Part shown: positions 42,292 to 52,933 of the stretch, one piece after another
Layout: each line of letters starts with the position of its first letter
How positions within the stretch are numbered: the first letter of the stretch is position 1
Assembly (NCBI RefSeq): GCF_012934855.1
Contig: NZ_CP051481.1
Span: 124,001-188,000 of the forward strand
DNA: 64,000 nt
Source of the DNA: Mycoplasma phocoenae
Lineage (GTDB): Bacteria > Bacillota_I > Bacilli_A > Mycoplasmatales > Metamycoplasmataceae
Direction: 5' to 3'
Program-made: the position numbers and the translations under genes
The notes under the pieces: generated by a model
Told to the model about the DNA's origin: nothing
The model's database searches: none
Seen by the model: the letters and a program-made list of their open reading frames with translations, nothing else

Positions 42292-45200
42292 ATGGACAAA
42301 AAAAACGTTGCATTAGGTTTTGATTTAGGTGTTGCTTCTGTTGGGTGAGCAATTGTTGATGCGGACACTAATGAGGTTCTACATTTGGGTTCAAGATTAT
42401 TTGAAGAACCTAAATTAGCGGTAGACAGAAGAACTTTTCGCTCAAAAAGAAGATTGATAAGAAGAAAAGCGTATAGAAGCAGAAAATTAGAATCATTATT
42501 TTTTAAATATAAAGAAATACTAAATCTAAATATTAGTAGCAAAGAAGAAATTAATAATATTTATTTCAATGAACAAAAAATCCATGACATTACACTGAAT
42601 TTAAAAATCAAAGCAATGAAAGAAAAAATTGATTCAACATCACTAGTTTGAATAATGCACGATTATTTAGAAAATCGTGGAGTTTTTTATGAATTGGCAG
42701 AAGATAATGAAGATAAAAAATCAAAAGAAAAAACCACATTATTAGCTGATGATATATCACCAACTTTATTATTAAAGGAATATTATGATAAATGAGGGTT
42801 CTATAAACAATTCGAAACATTAAATAATAAACGATTCACAAATAAAGCTTGAATGAATGAAATAACCAATTTATTAAATGTTCAAAGCAAATATTACTCA
42901 GAAGAATTCAAAGACTTCATGGAAGAATATTTAACGATTTTTAATTATATTAGATCTTTTGAACATGGACCCGGTAGCATTCACAGCCCATCAAAATACG
43001 GAATTTATGATATAAAAAATGGTCAAATTTATAAAAAATACGAAAACGTATGAGAAAAAACAATAGGAAAATGTTCATTATTTATTAATGAATTTAGAGC
43101 TCCTAAACAATCAACTAGTGCTGAATTTTTTGATTTGTTAAACGAATTAAATAACACTGGCTATACAGAATTAAAAAGCTGAAAAATGAGCAAAGAAAAC
43201 AAAATAGAATTTTTACAATATACTCTTGCCAAAATGTGTAAACAATCTAGAATTCCTAAACTCACACATCAACTGTTAGAACAGTATGTAATAGATGCCG
43301 AACCAAATATAGACTTTGATGTGCATAAATTTAATACAATCAATTTAGAAGAATTTAAAACTCCACAAAGTACTTTTATATTAATTAAAATACTTCAAAA
43401 GTATGATGCTGATTTATCTAAACTAAATATTGAAGCTTTATTAAATGAAAACATCGAATCTACTTGAATAGGATTATTTGATAAAATAGTCGATATATTA
43501 TCAATAAGTAAAAATATTGATTATAGAGTTGAACAATTAATGATATTGAAAAATAAATTTATCGAATACTTTGATTTAACAGAAGCAAATGTTGTTGAGT
43601 GCATAAAAGAAATTGCATCCAATAAAAAAATAAACATTAAAAATACACATTCATTATCTTACAAAGCAATAAGAATATCCTTAAGTGATTTGGTTAATAT
43701 TGAAAATAATTATGAATCATTGAAATACAATGAAGAATCAAATTTATTCAAGTTGCTTAAATCTAACTCTATACAAGTGAATAAAATAAAGTTAAATACA
43801 GAACAAAATCGTAAATACATTAAAACAGATTTTTTAAACGAAGCAATATTAGCACCCGCAGTAAAAAGAACAATGCGTGAAGCTGTTGCAGTATTCAATA
43901 AAATCATTAAAAAATTCTCAAATCAATACACTATTGTAAAAGTGGGTATTGAATTACCAAGAGAAAATAATGATGCTGAACAAACTGCTGCAATTAACAA
44001 AATTCAAAACAAAAACAAAAAAAGAAATAAAGACATTTTAGATAGTTCAAGAAAATTTTTAGAAAATAAGAATATCGATTGAGAGTATTTAAATGCCAAA
44101 ACCAAAGAAAAAATTTTATTGTGATATCAACAAGATGGATATGACGTGTATTCAATGAATAAATTGGATCTTTATAAATTAATAACAGATCCTTCATATG
44201 CAGAAGTAGATCACATTATTCCGCGATCAATTTTACTAGACAACTCCATATCAAATAAAGTTGTTACAACAATGAGCATGAATAAAATTAAAAGTGGGAA
44301 AATACCATACCAATTTATACAAGGTAAACAATGAGATGATTATGTAGCATTGTGTCGGAAAATATTTTTGAATAAAGACATGAATAAATATTACAATCAT
44401 GCTAACGTTCGTATTAAAAAATATAATAATTTAACAATTCAAAATTTCGATGATAAAACTAAAATGGAATTTTTAAATCGTCAATTAAACGATACTAGAT
44501 ACTCGGCTAAATTATTTTTTAATGAATTAATGAATTATTCCATGCATCACAACAATCAATTTGTTGTGCACCCAATTACTGGTAGCTTTACTGCGGGAAT
44601 GAGAAATTATTCAAAAATGAAACCAAAAGATAGAAAAATAAATTCTCATCATGCATTTGACGCATCTATAGTTGCAATAACAGCTAACAATTTGAATCCA
44701 TTTTTCAGAGCGGATAAATTGAATAATATTATATTAAATGAAAAAGGTAACGTATTCGATTCCGAAGGTGAATTTTTATGCAAAGTTGATGATTTGAATT
44801 TCAATGGTATGCACATCGCGTCATTAATTAGAAAAAACATCAGAGATAAAGAAAGCGAAATTGAAGAAAAAGTTAGATATTCGTGAAAAAAAGTAAAAAA
44901 ATTCACCAAACCATTATCGCATGAAACATTGTATTCGGCTAAAAAAGTTTTGGGTAACGGGAATATAATGCATATTGAAACTAAAGATATTTTTAAAATA
45001 TCAGTTGAATATTGAGAAAAAAATAAAGAAAAATTTTTAATTAGTGCTTCAGATCCAAATTTATTTGCAATTCTTGAAAATATCTTTGAATGTTATAAAG
45101 ATAAATGCGCAAACAAGAATAATTTACCATTTTTATTGTATATGAATGATTTATTGGAGCAAGAGAGCGATTTATTCACAAAAGAACAAGTTCAAAACTG

Positions 45201-45738
45201 CTTGCAACAAGAGAAAATTCTTTTAATAACAAATAAAAATACATTGAAATACATTAAAAAATTAAAAGTGTATAGTGAAAATAAAAAACCAGTAGATGTA
45301 TTATTTAATACTAAGCAAAATAATCAATCTTATTACAATAGTCTAAAACAATTAGCTGTATTAGTTTATAAAAATAAAAAGAATAAATACGGGGGCGTTG
45401 CGATAAATGCAAACATTCTACCATTTGATAACCATTCAAAAAATTTATTGGACGAAACTATTTATAAAACACAATTTTTAAACATACAAAAAGATAAATT
45501 CAATATTTCGCACGAATCTAAACCATTGTTTGTTTTATATCCTGGAACTGTTTTCCAAGATAAAACAACGAAGAAATTGTATAGATATGTAATGTATAAT
45601 ATACAAAATTCAAATCTTACTTTAAGTTCAATTAGAGAATCACATATAGCAAATAAAGTGATTTCTCTGGTATTTGACTCATACAACATAGTGGAACAAG
45701 ATGAATTGGGTTTTTCAACAAAAATTGAATTAAAATAA
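42292..45738 (+). CDS. cas9: CRISPR-associated endonuclease Cas9 (type II-A)
   Basis: RNA-guided DNA nuclease, 1148 residues in one frame with many TGA Trp codons. RuvC-I ALGFDLGVASVGWAI carries D11. An Arg-rich bridge helix (RRTFRSKRRLIRRKAYRS) follows. RuvC-II KVGIELPREN has E554. The HNH domain YAEVDHIIPRS has H641 with N655 and N664 at the same spacing as in S. pyogenes Cas9. RuvC-III NSHHAFDASIVAI has H787 and D790. All nuclease residues are present, so it should cut both strands. The smaller size suggests a reduced REC lobe. The PAM cannot be predicted from sequence. Confidence 0.96.
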
Positions 45739-45744
45739 TTAATA

Positions 45745-45777
45745 CAAAAAATACCCGCTACAAAGCGGGCATTTTTT
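45745..45777. terminator. cas9 terminator, T run shared with the first CRISPR repeat
   Basis: CCCGC-TACAAA-GCGGG stem. The following T run is the beginning of the leader-distal repeat. Flanking A run allows function in both directions, so it may also end the array transcript. Confidence 0.8.
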
Positions 45778-46468
45778 ACTTACTCAAAAATTGTACAGTA
45801 CCAAAACGATACTAAATGAATGTATAACGAAGAAAAAGTTTTTACTTACTCAAAAATTGTACAGTACCAAAACCTGAATTTTCAAGTAATTTTACTGAAT
45901 TTTGTTTTTACTTACTCAAAAATTGTACAGTACCAAAACCAAATACTTCTTCATCTAAAAAAACAGATTGTTTTTACTTACTCAAAAATTGTACAGTACC
46001 AAAACGATACTAAATGAATGTATAACGAAGAAAAAGTTTTTACTTACTCAAAAATTGTACAGTACCAAAACAGCCATCGGAATTGAATTTAATCCAAAAT
46101 CGTTTTTACTTACTCAAAAATTGTACAGTACCAAAACATGCTGAATTTTGTGGCATATTTATTATTAGTTTTTACTTACTCAAAAATTGTACAGTACCAA
46201 AACTTCAGCCAGTTTCGAAATTAACAGCTAAATGTTTTTACTTACTCAAAAATTGTACAGTACCAAAACTACACAGACTTAAATTTTAATCCAAGTTATG
46301 TTTTTACTTACTCAAAAATTGTACAGTACCAAAACTCGCCAAACTCCATTAATATTATTAATTTATGTTTTTACTTACTCAAAAATTGTACAGTACCAAA
46401 ACGACACATGAAACGCCATTTCAGCGGTTAAAGTTTTTACTTACTCAAAAATTGTACAGTACCAAAAC
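45772..46468 (-). CRISPR. CRISPR array: 11 repeats of 36 bp, 10 spacers
   Basis: Repeats start at 45772, 45838, 45904, 45970, 46036, 46102, 46168, 46234, 46300, 46367 and 46433. Spacers are 30 bp, except the ninth from the left (46336-46366, 31 bp). All repeats appear identical except the first base of the leftmost, marking it as the leader-distal end. The tracrRNA anti-repeat and the GTTTTGG repeat start show that crRNAs are read from the minus strand, so the newest end is at 46468. The spacers at 45808-45837 and 46006-46035 are identical. The 48 bases between array and csn2 hold a terminator and little leader. Confidence 0.97.
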
Positions 46469-46480
46469 CCTTAATTGAAT

Positions 46481-46518
46481 AAAAAAGACCGTTTTTTTAA
46501 AAAACGGCCTATTTTTTT
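46481..46518 (-). terminator. Terminator between csn2 and the array
   Basis: GGCCGTTTTTT / AAAAAAACGGTC stem followed on the minus strand by TTTTTT. It should stop cas operon transcripts before the array. Confidence 0.7.
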
Positions 46519-47268
46519 ACTCAAAAAGTAAATTTATTAATTTTATTTGCGCATTTTTATCTTTTTTAAAGTGTTGCCACATATTTTCGTTGTATTCTGA
46601 TTTATACAAATCGTTTAATCAATATTTAATTGATTCTCATGAATTGACTATTTTTATTTGTGAATTTTGATAAAACAAACAGCACTCTAATTCTTCAATA
46701 TTTCGCACAATATCAAAAACATTATCAGTAATAATTATGAAGTTATAACTATTCATTCAAGGTATCAGATCATCTATATTTATTCAAGTTATCTTATTTA
46801 AGACTATTGTTTTTTTCTCAGATTTTTTATGATTATCTAATCATTTTATAAATGTGTTTTTATTGAAAAATAAATTATTATTTGTTTCAAAAAGTGTTTT
46901 AATAATTTTTTAGTATCATATAAATCTTCTAAGAGGTTATCCCCTAATTGCTTATTGATTTCATCTTTAATTATGTCTAAAGCAAATGTGTTAATTAATT
47001 TTTCCCTTGAGGAATTTTCATGATTAATAAGTGCTTGAAATAATCAATTTTTGGATGATAATTCATACATATCTGCTATTCTAGTTTGTTCAGTGAAAAT
47101 ACATAAATCATTTAGATAGATTTCAGTATTATCAACAAATAAGGCGGGATTATTATTTATTGATTCATAAATGAATGATTCTTTCATTAATTTATGAAAA
47201 TTATTACAATTAATTAACAATATACCGTTGTATTCAGTGCTTACATTATATGGATAAAATTTAAGCAT
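46517..47268 (-). pseudogene. csn2: csn2, interrupted by one frameshift
   Basis: Csn2 is the type II-A adaptation protein that forms a DNA-end-binding ring with Cas1-Cas2. The first frame gives 140 residues ending KTHL at 46846. If one A is restored in the A6 run (T6 at 46906-46911 on the plus strand), the frame continues to a stop at 46519-46517 for about 250 residues. The restored protein follows the order of streptococcal Csn2: GILLINCNNFHKLM, ALFVDNTEIYLNDLCIFT, a helical middle, then KKTIVLNKITWINIDDL and YNFIIITDNVF. No signature beyond this pattern was checked. The ATG overlaps the cas2 stop by one base. Confidence 0.8.
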
Positions 47269-47576
47269 TATAAACTCACATATCTGATGTTATCATTGTA
47301 AAACTCATTTAATGATTTTTCACCATTTAATATTTCTATTTTTTGATATTGATTTTCAGTTATTAACATTATTCTAATATTGGATTTTTTAGGCATTACA
47401 TTTAAAAGTTTTTGTCTTTCATACTCATATTGTGTATGAGCGGATATACACTTAGAATATATTGAATATTGCATCATTATATATCCCAAATTAATTAGTT
47501 TTTTTCTTCACAGTAAATATTCTTTATTACCAATATTGGTTTCCATTTGAATATCATACATTACTATTATTCTCAT
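47268..47576 (-). CDS. cas2: CRISPR-associated endoribonuclease-fold protein Cas2
   Basis: 102 residues. The N-terminus MRIIVMYDIQMET carries the conserved Asp (D8) of Cas2, and LRKKL-type W-RKKLINLGYIMMQYSIY matches the family core. Intact frame with one TGA Trp. It starts 4 bases after cas1 ends and overlaps csn2 by one base, so cas1-cas2-csn2 is one operon. Confidence 0.93.
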
Positions 47577-47580
47577 ATAT

Positions 47581-48468
47581 CTATTCACAAATTTCACTAA
47601 CCTTTAGATCCATTATAGTTTCTTGTTGAATTATAGATGTAATAATCAAATCAATATAATCAATAATCTTTGTTTTTTTGCCTTGAATTAAAACATATGT
47701 TTCATAAAAGTAAATAAACAATTTTTCTTTGAATTGTTTAAAATTTACCGAATTCTCATTACGAATAATTTGTTTATATACAAAGATATCCATTAATGGT
47801 CTTAATGGTTCCATTACATCACAAGCTAAAGCAAAAAAATTGTTAAAACTTTTGTGTTTGAGTCCTATTCTGTTGTCCAATCCCTTAGAAACCAAATGTC
47901 TAGCAATAAATGAATTTAATATTGTGTATGAATAATTTAAATAAAGATTTGTGCATTCTTCAGTGTCTCTTTCCCTTTTAAATTTTTTACCAAATAATAT
48001 TTTGAATGAAAATCGTGCAACTTGGGCTTCTATATTTTTTATATCTCCATGAATAACATCTTCGATTCATTCTTTAAACTGTGTGTTGCAATCACTTATT
48101 AAATTTAATTCTTCTAAAATAAATCAAGTATTATATATTTTTAACTTAATTAGTTCGTTTCATACGTTATTGCGAAATGAGTCGTTTCAATTGATTTGTC
48201 ATAAAAAAACCTTATTGTCATAATAACCGTTAATTGCTAATATTTGAGCTATTGGGTTATGTTTATTATCACAAATAATTACATTCGTTTTTTCTTCGAT
48301 TAATTTATTTATTAAGGCAATAGACATAGTGGTGCGCGCGTTTTCAAAAACTAGTACGTCTATATCTCTTGTGGGAATTGTTACTTTTTTGTTTTCCTTT
48401 TTAACGATTAAATTTCCTAAAAACAACGAAATATATTCACTTTGTGCAATTTCTACTATTTTTTGCAT
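47581..48468 (-). CDS. cas1: CRISPR-associated integrase Cas1
   Basis: Spacer-acquisition integrase, 295 residues. The N-terminal beta domain (VTIPTRDIDVLVFENARTTM) is followed by the catalytic helical domain. The conserved segment KHKSFNNFFALACDVMEPLR and the following PLMDIFVY hold the catalytic His and Asp. The frame is intact. An upstream GGAGAC is the Shine-Dalgarno. It is first of the cas1-cas2-csn2 operon, oriented toward the array and cas9. Confidence 0.95.
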
Positions 48469-48493
48469 TACGTCTCCTATAAATAATGACTTT

Positions 48494-48528
48494 CGAGGGA
48501 AATATAACCCTCGCTAATAAAAAAACAA
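48494..48528 (-). promoter_or_regulatory. Candidate cas1 operon promoter with palindrome around the -10
   Basis: On the minus strand TTGTTT (48528-48523), 16 bases, then TATATT (48506-48501). The -10 is framed by CGAGGG (48513-48508) and CCCTCG (48499-48494), a GC-rich inverted repeat unusual in this AT-rich DNA. The -35 sits inside the mscL terminator stem. Confidence 0.45.
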
Positions 48529-48546
48529 GCGTACATGCTTGTTTTT
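48521..48546 (-). terminator. Terminator of mscL
   Basis: AAAAACAAGC / GCTTGTTTTT stem with a 6-base loop and T run on the minus strand. Confidence 0.8.
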
Positions 48547-48554
48547 ATATCTCC

Positions 48555-48953
48555 CTATTTTTTAGATTTTTTATTTAGTTTTTTTAATTCTTCTAGGATA
48601 AGTTCTTCTGTTGTTGGTTTAGGTTCTACTACTGGAACTACTTTTTTACGGTCTTTGAAGTTTTTTAATAAGAATACGAATAGTAATGCAAAGAAAATGA
48701 ATACTGAAACTATTAGGAAGTATAGTAATGCTCCTAAGAATTTTCCGTATAAAATATTTTCTTGAGCCATTCCTTCAAGACCTTTTGTTACGTCACTGCC
48801 AATAATATTTAGGATTGCTCCCATAATAATATCGTTTGCCAGTGATTTAACAACAGCACCGAATGCGGCTCCTAAAATTAGACCAATAGCAAGCATCAAC
48901 ATGTTTCCACGTATTACAACTGCTTTGGCATCGTTTCATGATTTTTTAAACAT
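48555..48953 (-). CDS. mscL: Large-conductance mechanosensitive channel MscL
   Basis: 132 residues. It starts MFKKSWNDAKAVVIRGNMLM (the typical amphipathic N-terminal helix leading to RGN), then TM1 LAIGLILGAAFGAVVKSLANDIIMG and TM2 YFLIVSVFIFFALLFVFLL. A charged C-terminal helix (TTEELILEELKKL) ends the protein. It forms a pentameric osmotic safety valve. Confidence 0.93.
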
Positions 48954-49227
48954 ACTTACATTTTACAGTATATATATGCTTTTTTTGTTTTATATAAATT
49001 TAATAATATAAAACAAATTTCATTATTCAAAAAAACGTGAACTATTTTATCAATAAGTTGAATTTACTAAGATAAATTTACCAAACAATAAAAAAAGAAA
49101 AATACCTTTAAATATATGAAAAAGCAATAATGATTGCAATCATAAAAAAATTCATTTTGACGCATTTTTTATTTTTAAAAAATATACCTTTACTTATATA
49201 AATTTATTCAAAAAATTTTTTTATTTT
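48954..49227. other. AT-rich intergenic region between mscL and the transposon
   Basis: No gene, RNA or repeat recognised. The DNA is extremely AT-rich with A and T runs. It ends at the target-site duplication of the transposon. Confidence 0.6.
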
Positions 49228-49235
49228 AATTTATT
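49228..49235. repeat. Target-site duplication, left copy
   Basis: AATTTATT immediately outside the left inverted repeat. The identical octamer lies at 52934-52941. Eight bases is the duplication length typical for IS1595-family elements. Confidence 0.88.
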
Positions 49236-49262
49236 GGTACATATCCCTTAATGGTATGTAAA
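49236..49262. repeat. Left terminal inverted repeat of the transposon
   Basis: 27 bases starting GGTACATATCCC; 22 of 27 match the reverse complement of 52907-52933. Confidence 0.88.
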
Positions 49263-49345
49263 TCTCCTAAATTTAACTAAATTATTTTATACCCTTATGG
49301 TAAGTAATATGGTATAATTATAATATAGGAAATGAGGAGGTTTTT

Positions 49346-50233
49346 ATGTTTAATCCATATGACATTAAGAACTTAAAGAAAGACTATGGTACTGATAAAA
49401 AGTGTTTAGATTATATTTATAATCTTAAATACAAAGACTTAAATCATTGTCTTAAATGTGGTGTTATAACCAAGCATTACAATGTTGAAGGAACTAAAAG
49501 ATATGTTGCTAAATGTGGACATACCTTATTTCCCTGTAAAGACACAATCTTTGAAAATAGTTCCACACCATTAAGTTTGTGATTCCACGCTATCTTTTTA
49601 TTTAGTATTAGTAAAAATGGTGTTAGTGCTAAAGAATTAGAAAGAAGTTTAGGAATAACCTATAAAACTGCTTGAAGAATGAGTCATAAGATTAGAGAAT
49701 TAATGAATGATGAAGGCAATATTATGTTTGAAGGAATCACTGAAGTTGATGAAACCTATGTTGGTGGTAGAGAAACAAATAAACACCAAAGAGTTAGAAA
49801 TACAGACTTATCTCACTTTAAACAAAAGGCTTCAATTATGGGAGCCAAAAATAGAGATAGCAACAAGGTTAAGTTTGAATTAGTTAATAAAGTTGATGAT
49901 AAAACAATTTCAGCATTTTTAGGAACAAATATTTCTAAAGATTCCACTATAATTAGTGATGAATGAAAAGGTTATCAAAGAGTCTTAAAGGATGTTGATG
50001 ATTGATTCAATCATAGAGTGGTAAACCACTCTAATAAAGAATATGTAAGATATGAAGACATTAGAGTATCAACTAATGGAATAGAAGGAATGTGGAGTTG
50101 CTTAAAAAGAGGACTCAAAGGAACTTATATTAAAGTTTCTAAAAAGCATTTACCATATTATCTAAATGAGTTTGAGTTTAGACAAAACCATAATGATGAT
50201 GTGATATTTAAAGAGATAATTAAGAATATATAG
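49346..50233 (+). CDS. IS1595-family (ISXO2-like) transposase
   Basis: 295 residues. An N-terminal zinc-ribbon-like part has HCLKCGVITKH and AKCGHTLFP. WFHAIFLFSISKNGVSAKEL and GITYKTAWRMSHKIREL form the helix-turn-helix region typical of the family. The catalytic domain has TEVDETYVGGRE (first Asp), DSTIISDEWKGY (second Asp) and a C-terminal STNGIEGMWSCLKRG with the N/E region. The frame is unbroken, with several TGA Trp codons. GAGGAGG upstream of the start gives strong translation. TATAAT motifs at about 49313-49324 may be its promoter. Confidence 0.92.
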
Positions 50234-50243
50234 AGGATTTAAT

Positions 50244-52760
50244 ATGGCTAGAAAAGATAAAAATATAACACCAAGTGTAACAAATAAATTACAACAATTA
50301 GGTTACAATGTAGCAGATTGAGATGATAGTGCTACTGATAATAAAATAAATAAAGATATAAAATCAGTGTTAAATAAATCATCAAAAAGTGGAAATGGAA
50401 AAGTTGGCTATCCAGATAGAATTTATTTCAACAAAAATCAAAGATTATTGATTTTAGTAGAAGAAAAACCAACAATTAAAGAACACAATATTAAAGACCC
50501 TAAAAAGGGTGCTATTTCTGGTATTAAATGATATTTAAGTAAATTTATTGAAGATATAGATAAATTCAAAAGATACAAGATATTAGGTATTGCTGTTAGT
50601 GGTGATTTAGATGATGAATATAATCACAAATTTAATTGTTATAAAATAACAGATACAGAAATCAATGAGGTAAAACAATTAACTAATTTTGTAAGAGAAG
50701 AAGAATTTTTAGCAATCTTTAACAATTTTAATGAAGAAGAAGCAATTGAAAAAATTTCAAAATCAAGCAAAACAATTAATAAATTATTAAGAAATATAGA
50801 TAGCCAACAAAGACCTGTAATTCTATCTATGTTAATGATTGCTTTATATAAACCTGAAGATTATAATAATGTTTTTGCAAGAACTTTTAGAGAATATGAT
50901 AAAGGTAGTGGTATTTTAGAGATTTTATATGGGACAATAAAAGATATTTTAAGAAGACAAGATATACCTGAAAACAAAATCAGTATTTTAGAAACATATA
51001 TTGAAACATATAAACAAATGCAAGATTTAACTAATACAGATATTGTTAAAAAAATACTTATTGAATTAGAAGAAAATGTAATTCCATTATTTAATAACCA
51101 TTTTGCTACAAGGTCTAATTATGATATTATTGGTAAATTTTATGAAGAATTTTTAAAATATGCTGGTGTATCAAATGTTAAAAAAGGTATAGTTTTAACT
51201 CCAAAACACATAACAACATTATTTACAAAATTAGTGGATATTAGAAACAATGATGTAATAATGGATTTATGTTGTGGGACTGGAGCCTTCTTAATTGCTG
51301 GTATGAACAAATTAATTGAATTAATAGAAAATAGTGAATTGCCTGATAAAGAAAGAAGAATAAATGATATAAAACAAAATCAATTATTAGGATTTGAGTT
51401 AAATCCTACAATGTATATTTGTTCTATATCTAATATGCTTTTTAGAGGAGATGGTAAATCTAAAATTTTTAATATGGATAGTATAAATAATCCAGAAGTA
51501 AATAAAATTATTGAACAAATGCATCCAACAATAGGATTTATAAATCCTCCATATTCAGGGAAAGAAAACAGCGCTAATCCTACCCCAAAAGAAATTACTT
51601 TTGTAACTAAAATGCTTGATAATTGTAGTAGATATGGGATTGTAATTGCTCCATTATCTATGTATTTTAAAGATAAAGAAAGAAGACAACAAATATTGCA
51701 AAGACATACATTAAAATATGTTATTAATATGCCTTCTGACTTGTTTAAACCTAATGCTTCTACATATACTGCTGTTGCTGTTTTTGAAACAAACAGACCA
51801 CATCAATATGAAAATGATATTGTTAAATTTTATGATTTTGATGATGATGGATTAGTTATGACTATAAAAGGAAGAACAGATATTTATAATAGATATAATG
51901 AAAAAGAAAGAGAATTATTAGAATTTTTACAAAATAATAAAGAAAATAATGATGAAAAGTATAAAAAAATATCTTGCACTATAAATCAAAATGATGAATG
52001 AAATGTTCATTATCACACTAAAACTAATTATTCAAAATTAAGTAAATTTTCTTTTGAAAAAACAATTAAAGAATTTATCATATATAACATAAAAAAAGAA
52101 TTTGATATTGTAGAAAAAGATTTATCTGATTTTGAATTAATGAACTACATTGCTAAATCAATTAAATTTAAAGATTTATTAGAATATATAAATTCTGAAA
52201 AAAATAATGAAAATATAGATGTTTCAACTTGAAAAGAATTTCCTATAACACAAGTATTTGAAAATATGACTTTTAATGAAGAAAAAAATAAATTTGAATA
52301 TGAAACAGGAAAACTTAAAAATACAAATGATTTAATTGAAGGTGATGAAATCTATTATGTGGGAGCTAAAAAAACAAATAATGGAGTTCTTCAAAAAGTA
52401 ACAAAAATAGATAGTTTAATTACAAAAGGTCAATGTTTATCATTTATAACTGGTGGAGATGGTTCTGGAGGATATAGTTTATATTTACCAGATGATGTTA
52501 TTGCAAGTAAATCTTTTATAACAATAGGAAGAACACAAAAATTAAATGTATATAATGCTATGTTTTTAGTTACTATTTTAGACCAACATAGATATAAATT
52601 TTCATATGGTAGAACTTGAAACTCTGAAAGATTTGATAACACATTAATATTATTACCTCAAACAAATGAAGGTTATATAGATTGAGATTGAATGAATAAT
52701 TACATAAAAAATCTTAAGATAAGTAAATTGTTAGAAGAAGAAAATGAAGAACAAAAATAA
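50244..52760 (+). CDS. Type IIG-like restriction-modification fusion protein (nuclease-methylase-specificity)
   Basis: 838 residues with three parts. Residues ~1-110 hold a PD-(D/E)xK-like nuclease core: YPDRIYF (D58) and LLILVEEKPT (E73, K75). Residues ~230-600 form an N6-adenine methyltransferase with DLCCGTGAFLIAG (from D341) and NPPY at 434-437. Residues ~650-838 resemble one target-recognition domain of the BcgI/HsdS kind (WKEFPITQVF, FSYGRTWNSERFDNTLILLP, GYIDWDWMNNYI). One polypeptide can thus cut and methylate. It starts 10 bases after the transposase stop, has AGAGGA before the ATG, and lies within the transposon ends. No separate specificity gene is present. Confidence 0.87.
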
Positions 52761-52863
52761 ATCAATTAATCAATCTCATTGTGATAAAGAAAAGTTTAAA
52801 AATTTACTTAACAAAGCAATAATCAATCTTAAGAACAAGCAAAAAGTACAAAAGCAACCTTAA
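52744..52863 (+). CDS. Possible 39-residue basic protein overlapping the end of the type IIG gene
   Basis: ATG at 52744 is 14 bases inside the restriction-modification gene; the frame ends at the start of the terminator. The product is Lys/Asn-rich (MKNKNKSINQSHCDKEKFKN). The overlapping start after GAAGAAGAAAATG could allow coupled translation, but low complexity means it could be chance. Confidence 0.3.
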   Translation: MKNKNKSINQSHCDKEKFKNLLNKAIINLKNKQKVQKQP

Positions 52864-52875
52864 TAGTTGCTTTTT
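52850..52875 (+). terminator. Terminator inside the transposon
   Basis: AAAGCAAC / GTTGCTTT stem followed by a T run. Confidence 0.8.
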
Positions 52876-52906
52876 CTTTATTTTTTTGATTATTTAGGAG
52901 TTATAT

Positions 52907-52933
52907 TTTACATACATTGAGGGGATATATACC
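52907..52933. repeat. Right terminal inverted repeat of the transposon
   Basis: Reads GGTATATATCCCC on the complementary strand; 22 of 27 positions match the left end. Confidence 0.88.

Larger units (their letters stand above)
49236..52933 (+). mobile_element. Unit transposon (IS1595-type) carrying a type IIG restriction-modification gene
   Basis: The 3698-bp element is delimited by terminal inverted repeats beginning GGTA(C/T)ATATCCC and ending GTATGTAAA, and by perfect AATTTATT duplications. It holds a transposase, a fused restriction-modification gene 10 bases downstream, a possible 39-codon frame and a terminator, all on the plus strand. There is only one transposase and one pair of ends, so it is a single unit and not a composite of two IS copies. 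Both main genes are intact and use TGA as Trp, so the element is adapted to this genetic code and is probably young. Confidence 0.9.

Noticed and set aside
42292-45738. Frameshift in cas9 like those in csn2 and hsdR
   Set aside because: All catalytic motifs lie in one frame from start to stop; only TGA Trp codons interrupt a standard-code reading.
45820-46289. Open frames running through the CRISPR array
   Set aside because: They are the translated repeats (FTYSKIVQYQN-like) in register because repeat plus spacer is 66 bp, a multiple of 3. Not genes.
49236-52933. Composite transposon formed by two IS copies
   Set aside because: Only one transposase gene and one pair of ends are present, with a single 8-bp duplication outside.
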